A stretch of 64,000 bases of DNA from Paracoccaceae bacterium (lineage in GTDB: Bacteria; Pseudomonadota; Alphaproteobacteria; Rhodobacterales; Rhodobacteraceae), in the NCBI GenBank assembly GCA_030697175.1, contig JAUYQR010000009.1, positions 62,001 to 126,000 on the forward strand, given 5' to 3'. The notes under the pieces were generated by a model, which was not told the DNA's origin, did not search any database, and saw nothing but the letters and a program-made list of their open reading frames with translations. The position numbers and the translations under genes are program-made. Within the stretch, counting starts at the first letter, position 1, and every line of letters starts with the position of its first letter. Positions 61,150 through 64,000 of this stretch are shown one piece after another.

Positions 61150-62796
61150 ATGACCGAAACAAGCCGTCCCGCCCATACCGTGACCGAATTCACCCCAAAG
61201 CTGCTGACCGTCTGGCGCGAGGGGTATCGGCTGGCCGACCTGCGCGCCGATGCGCTGGCGGGGCTGACGGTGGCAATCGTGGCGCTGCCCCTGTCGATGG
61301 CGATCGCGATTGCCAGCGGGGTCGGGCCGGAGCGCGGGCTTTACACGGCGATTGTCGGCGGGTTTCTGGTATCGGCGCTGGGCGGGTCGCGGTTTCAGGT
61401 GGGCGGACCGGCGGGGGCGTTCATCGTGCTGGTCTCGGCCTGCGTGCTGGCGACCGGGCTGGACGGGTTGATCCTTGCCACCTTCCTGTCGGGGGTGCTG
61501 CTGATCGTGGCGGGCGGGCTGCGGCTGGGCACCTATATCCGGTACATTCCCTATCCGGTGACGGTGGGCTTTACCGCCGGAATTGCGGTGATCATCTTTG
61601 CCAGCCAGTTGCGCGAGATCTTCGGGCTGTCGCTGGCCGGGCCGGAACCGGGCGAGATCATCGCCAAGGTTCAGTCGCTGTGGGCGGCGCGAGGCACGGT
61701 GAGCTGGGCCGCGCTGGCGGTGGCGGCGCTGACGGCGGGGGTGATCCTTGGCCTGCGGCGCGTCAGGCCGCACTGGCCGGGAATGTTGATCGCGGTGGCG
61801 GCGGCGTCGGTGCTGGTCTGGGCTGCCGGGCTGCCGGTCGACACGATTGCCAGCCGGTTCGGAGCCTTGCCAAACCGCCTGCCGGTGCCGGCGCTGCCGG
61901 GGCTTGATGCGGCGTCGGTCTGGGCAGCGCTGCCTTGGGCGCTGAGTTTTGCCCTGCTGGGCGCGATTGAATCGCTGCTGTCGGCGGTGGTGGCCGACGG
62001 GATGAGCGGCGCGCGCCACCGGTCGAACGCGGAACTGGTGGCGCAGGGCATGGCCAACATCGGATCGGCCATGTTCGGCGGGTTTTGCGTGACCGGCACC
62101 ATCGCCCGCACCGCAACCAACGTGCGCGCAGGCAGTCGGGGGCCGGTATCGGGGATGCTGCACGCGGTGTTCCTTCTGGTGTTTCTGGTGGTGGCGGCGC
62201 CCTTGGCGGGGTTCGTGCCGCTGGCCGCATTGGCGGGCGTGCTGGCTGTGGTGGCCTGGGGCATGGCCGAAAAGGACGAGATGTGGGCGCTGATCCGGTC
62301 ATCGCGCGGCGATGCGATCATCGTGGTCGTGACCTTCCTTCTGGTCGTGTTCCGTGACCTGACCGAAGGCATCGTCGTGGGCTTTGCGCTGGGCGGTCTT
62401 GTGTTCATCCGGCGCATGTCGGAGGCCGCAAGCGTGCGCCCGGTAGAGCCGGAGGAAGCCTATGATCCGGCACTGCACACCAGCCCGGACCGGGTGGTTT
62501 GGCGGTTGCAGGGCCCCTACTTCTTTGGCGCTGCGGCACAGTTGCAGGCGGTGATGGACCGCATTGCCGATGCGCCGCGCACCGTGGTGATCGACCTGAC
62601 CGATGTGCCGCTGGTCGACAGTTCAGGCGCGCGCAGCTTTGAACGGCTGGCCCGAAAGGCGCAGCGCCGGGGTGGGCAGTTGTTCCTGATCGGCGCGCGG
62701 CCCGAGGTGCATCGGGCGCTGTTGGCGCAGGGTTTGCACATCCCGCTGGTGCGCTTTGCCGCAACCCTTGCCGAGGTTGATGCAGCCTCTGGCTGA
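61150..62796 (+). CDS. SulP/SLC26 family anion transporter with STAS domain
   Basis: A 548-residue inner membrane transporter. The N-terminal part has ADALAGLTVAIVALPLSMAI, SRFQVGGPAGAFIVLVSAC and GAIESLLSAVVADGMSGARH (SLC26 signature region), with 10-14 hydrophobic segments. The C-terminal STAS domain (about residues 440-545) has VVIDLTDVPLVDSSGARSFE. It should move sulfate, bicarbonate or a dicarboxylate. It lies between the divergent PNPOx-like gene and acs without an operon partner; substrate uncertain. Confidence 0.92.
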   Translation: MTETSRPAHTVTEFTPKLLTVWREGYRLADLRADALAGLTVAIVALPLSMAIAIASGVGPERGLYTAIVGGFLVSALGGSRFQVGGPAGAFIVLVSACVLATGLDGLILATFLSGVLLIVAGGLRLGTYIRYIPYPVTVGFTAGIAVIIFASQLREIFGLSLAGPEPGEIIAKVQSLWAARGTVSWAALAVAALTAGVILGLRRVRPHWPGMLIAVAAASVLVWAAGLPVDTIASRFGALPNRLPVPALPGLDAASVWAALPWALSFALLGAIESLLSAVVADGMSGARHRSNAELVAQGMANIGSAMFGGFCVTGTIARTATNVRAGSRGPVSGMLHAVFLLVFLVVAAPLAGFVPLAALAGVLAVVAWGMAEKDEMWALIRSSRGDAIIVVVTFLLVVFRDLTEGIVVGFALGGLVFIRRMSEAASVRPVEPEEAYDPALHTSPDRVVWRLQGPYFFGAAAQLQAVMDRIADAPRTVVIDLTDVPLVDSSGARSFERLARKAQRRGGQLFLIGARPEVHRALLAQGLHIPLVRFAATLAEVDAASG

Positions 62797-63137
62797 GTCG
62801 GTCCTCACCCGCCGGGCGGCGGTTTCCGACGGTGTGACCGAAAAGCCCCGCTTTGCGCTGACAAGCCTGCGCACCCCCGCGCCGATACCCGCAGTCACGC
62901 CTTCGTTACCGGGCAGCCTGTTGAAATGGCTTGCCATTTTTCCGCCTGATTTTCCGGGCTTTACAAAATGCACCAGCATAAAGTCAATAAATTTACAAAA
63001 TAATCCAGCAATAAAAAGCACTTAACAAAAAATTGACGTAGTGTTACCTTGTCCGCAGGGAGCAGATCCGCACCAGTTCGATGCGGGTCACGGCGGGGGC
63101 CTTTGGCCGGACCTTTCGCCGCAGGAGGGGAAACAAG
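62797..63137. other. 341-base intergenic region upstream of acs
   Basis: Bases 62797-62940 have ordinary composition and no recognisable gene. From 62941 to 63060 the sequence is strongly AT-rich, unlike the rest of the window, and carries two direct repeats (62960-62982 and 62992-63015) and a TTGACG at 63033-63038. This is probably the acs control region; its promoter is not clear. Confidence 0.65.
62960..63015. promoter_or_regulatory. paired direct repeats in the acs control region
   Basis: TTTACAAAATGCACCAGCAT followed by AAA (62960-62982), and TTTACAAAATAATCCAGCAA followed by TAAAA (62992-63015). Their starts are 32 bases apart, three helical turns, so a protein could bind both on the same face. 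The regulator is not identified; short-chain acyl-CoA sensors are candidates. Confidence 0.6.
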
Positions 63138-64000
63138 ATGAACGACCAGTCTGCCTTGAAACCGATCTATTCGGCGTCGCCCGAATTCGTCGCGACCGCG
63201 CATGTCAATGCCGCGCAGTATGAGGAGCGTTACGCGGCCTCGATCGCTGATCCGCAGGCGTTCTGGGCGGCCGAGGCGCTGCGCATCGACTGGACGCGCC
63301 CGTTCACCAAGGTGAAGGATACGTCGTTCGCGCCCGGCAACATCTCGATCAAGTGGTTCGAGGACGGGATGCTGAACGTCAGCGCCAATTGCATCGACCG
63401 CCACATGCTGACGCGCGCCAACCAGACCGCGATCATCTGGGAGCCCGATGATCCGCGTGAGCCGGCGCAGCACATCACCTATGCGCAGTTGCTGGAGCAG
63501 ACCTGCCGGTTGGCGAACGTGCTGAAGGCGCATGGCGTGACCAAGGGCGACCGGGTCGTGCTTTACATGCCGATGATCCCGGAGGCGGCCTATGCGATGC
63601 TGGCCTGCACCCGGCTTGGCGCGATCCACTCCATCGTGTTTGGCGGCTTTTCGCCCGATGCGCTGGCCAACCGGGTCAACGACTCTGAGGCGAAGATCGT
63701 CATCACCGCCGACTGGGCGCCGCGCGGTGGCAAGAAGACCGGCCTCAAGGACAACACCGACAAGGCAATGCTGCACGTCAACGACCGGGTGAAGGTGCTT
63801 GTCGTCAAGCGCACCGGCGACCAGACCTCGTGGACCGAAGGCCGCGATTTCGACCTGACGGCGGAAATGGCGGCGGCGAAGCCTTACTGCCCTTACGTCG
63901 AGGTTGGCGCCGAAGACCCGATGTTCATCCTTTACACCTCGGGGTCCACGGGGAAGCCGAAGGGCGTGGTGCATACCACCGGCGGTTACCTCGTCTATGC
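63138..64000 (+). CDS. acs: acetyl-CoA synthetase, N-terminal part (3' end outside window)
   Basis: The first 287 residues of an AMP-forming acetyl-CoA synthetase. NDQSALKPIYSASPEFVATA and QAFWAAEALRIDWTRPFTKV are typical of the ACS N-terminus, then GDRVVLYMPMIPEAAYAMLA, GAIHSIVFGGFSPDAL and the phosphate-binding YTSGSTGKPKGVVHTTGGY before the window ends. It makes acetyl-CoA from acetate. AGGAGGGG before ATG 63138 is a strong ribosome site. Paired direct repeats about 130-180 bases upstream may regulate it. Confidence 0.95.
   Translation, partial: MNDQSALKPIYSASPEFVATAHVNAAQYEERYAASIADPQAFWAAEALRIDWTRPFTKVKDTSFAPGNISIKWFEDGMLNVSANCIDRHMLTRANQTAIIWEPDDPREPAQHITYAQLLEQTCRLANVLKAHGVTKGDRVVLYMPMIPEAAYAMLACTRLGAIHSIVFGGFSPDALANRVNDSEAKIVITADWAPRGGKKTGLKDNTDKAMLHVNDRVKVLVVKRTGDQTSWTEGRDFDLTAEMAAAKPYCPYVEVGAEDPMFILYTSGSTGKPKGVVHTTGGYLVY

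Noticed and set aside
62961-63974. Minus-strand open frame of 337 codons
   Set aside because: Antisense to the acetyl-CoA synthetase start, with low-complexity Arg/His-rich sequence.
1-64000. tRNA or rRNA genes
   Set aside because: All gaps between genes were read for cloverleaf-like arms and TTCGA/CCA ends; none was found, though a covariance search would be decisive.

Overview
The window reads as a chromosomal segment of a GC-rich alphaproteobacterium, most likely a member of the Rhodobacteraceae (Rhodobacter/Paracoccus/roseobacter side). Support comes from an RpoH-II type sigma factor behind a textbook Rhodobacter RpoE promoter, a class I lysyl-tRNA synthetase, the LpoA-like/rsmI/yraN/gshB neighbourhood, a bifunctional CobU-type protein, and a dispersed intergenic element of a kind I recall from this family. 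Genes are tightly packed, with many ATGA, TGATG, GTGA and TTGA overlaps. I see no tRNA, rRNA, CRISPR array, insertion sequence or prophage block.

Layout. 1-7.5 kb: a beta-oxidation operon (acyl-CoA dehydrogenase, small conserved protein, GST, thiolase, FadJ) interrupted by a block NTF2-like / cupin / double cupin / NTF2-like. 7.6-10.3 kb: minus-strand ybjN-like, proC, csaA-like and 2-hydroxyacid dehydrogenase. 10.5-19.1 kb: minus-strand units, a membrane protein downstream of trpS, and murJ-glnD-LpoA-like lipoprotein; a degenerate rhomboid converges on murJ. 19.2-21.5 kb: rsmI, yraN, gshB. 21.5-26.4 kb: comM, a GST with a YHS-like tail, a CobC-like phosphatase and cobU, diverging from rpoH-II. 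26.6-29.3 kb: coaBC-dut-moeB-like operon. 29.5-35.6 kb: DUF924, amidase, an ABC amino-acid binding protein and permease without an ATPase, and an M3 peptidase.

35.7-48.9 kb is the most interesting region, an apparent quaternary-ammonium catabolism island. A CdhR-like regulator diverges from a dehydrocarnitine-cleavage enzyme (CdhC/BKACE), a carnitine dehydrogenase-thioesterase fusion, an acyl-CoA dehydrogenase, an ADP-forming acyl-CoA synthetase and a clear CaiD homologue. OsmC, a choline-dehydrogenase-like GMC oxidoreductase, choline sulfatase and a class II aldolase follow. The inferred flow is gamma-butyrobetaine (or crotonobetaine) to its CoA thioester, crotonobetainyl-CoA, carnitinyl-CoA, carnitine, 3-dehydrocarnitine and glycine betaine, with choline sulfate and choline possibly feeding the same pool. 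The unusual step is CoA activation by an NDP-forming synthetase.

49-64 kb: housekeeping genes (cold-shock protein, solitary ParA, EttA, nadD, PBP4, TerB-like, lysS, SulP transporter and the 5' part of acs), a large beta-helix protein, and several unusual non-coding features. These include a chain of three five-codon reading frames linked by ATGA overlaps before a PNPOx-family gene, and paired direct repeats upstream of acs. Functions are assigned from protein motifs read by eye; no database search was possible.
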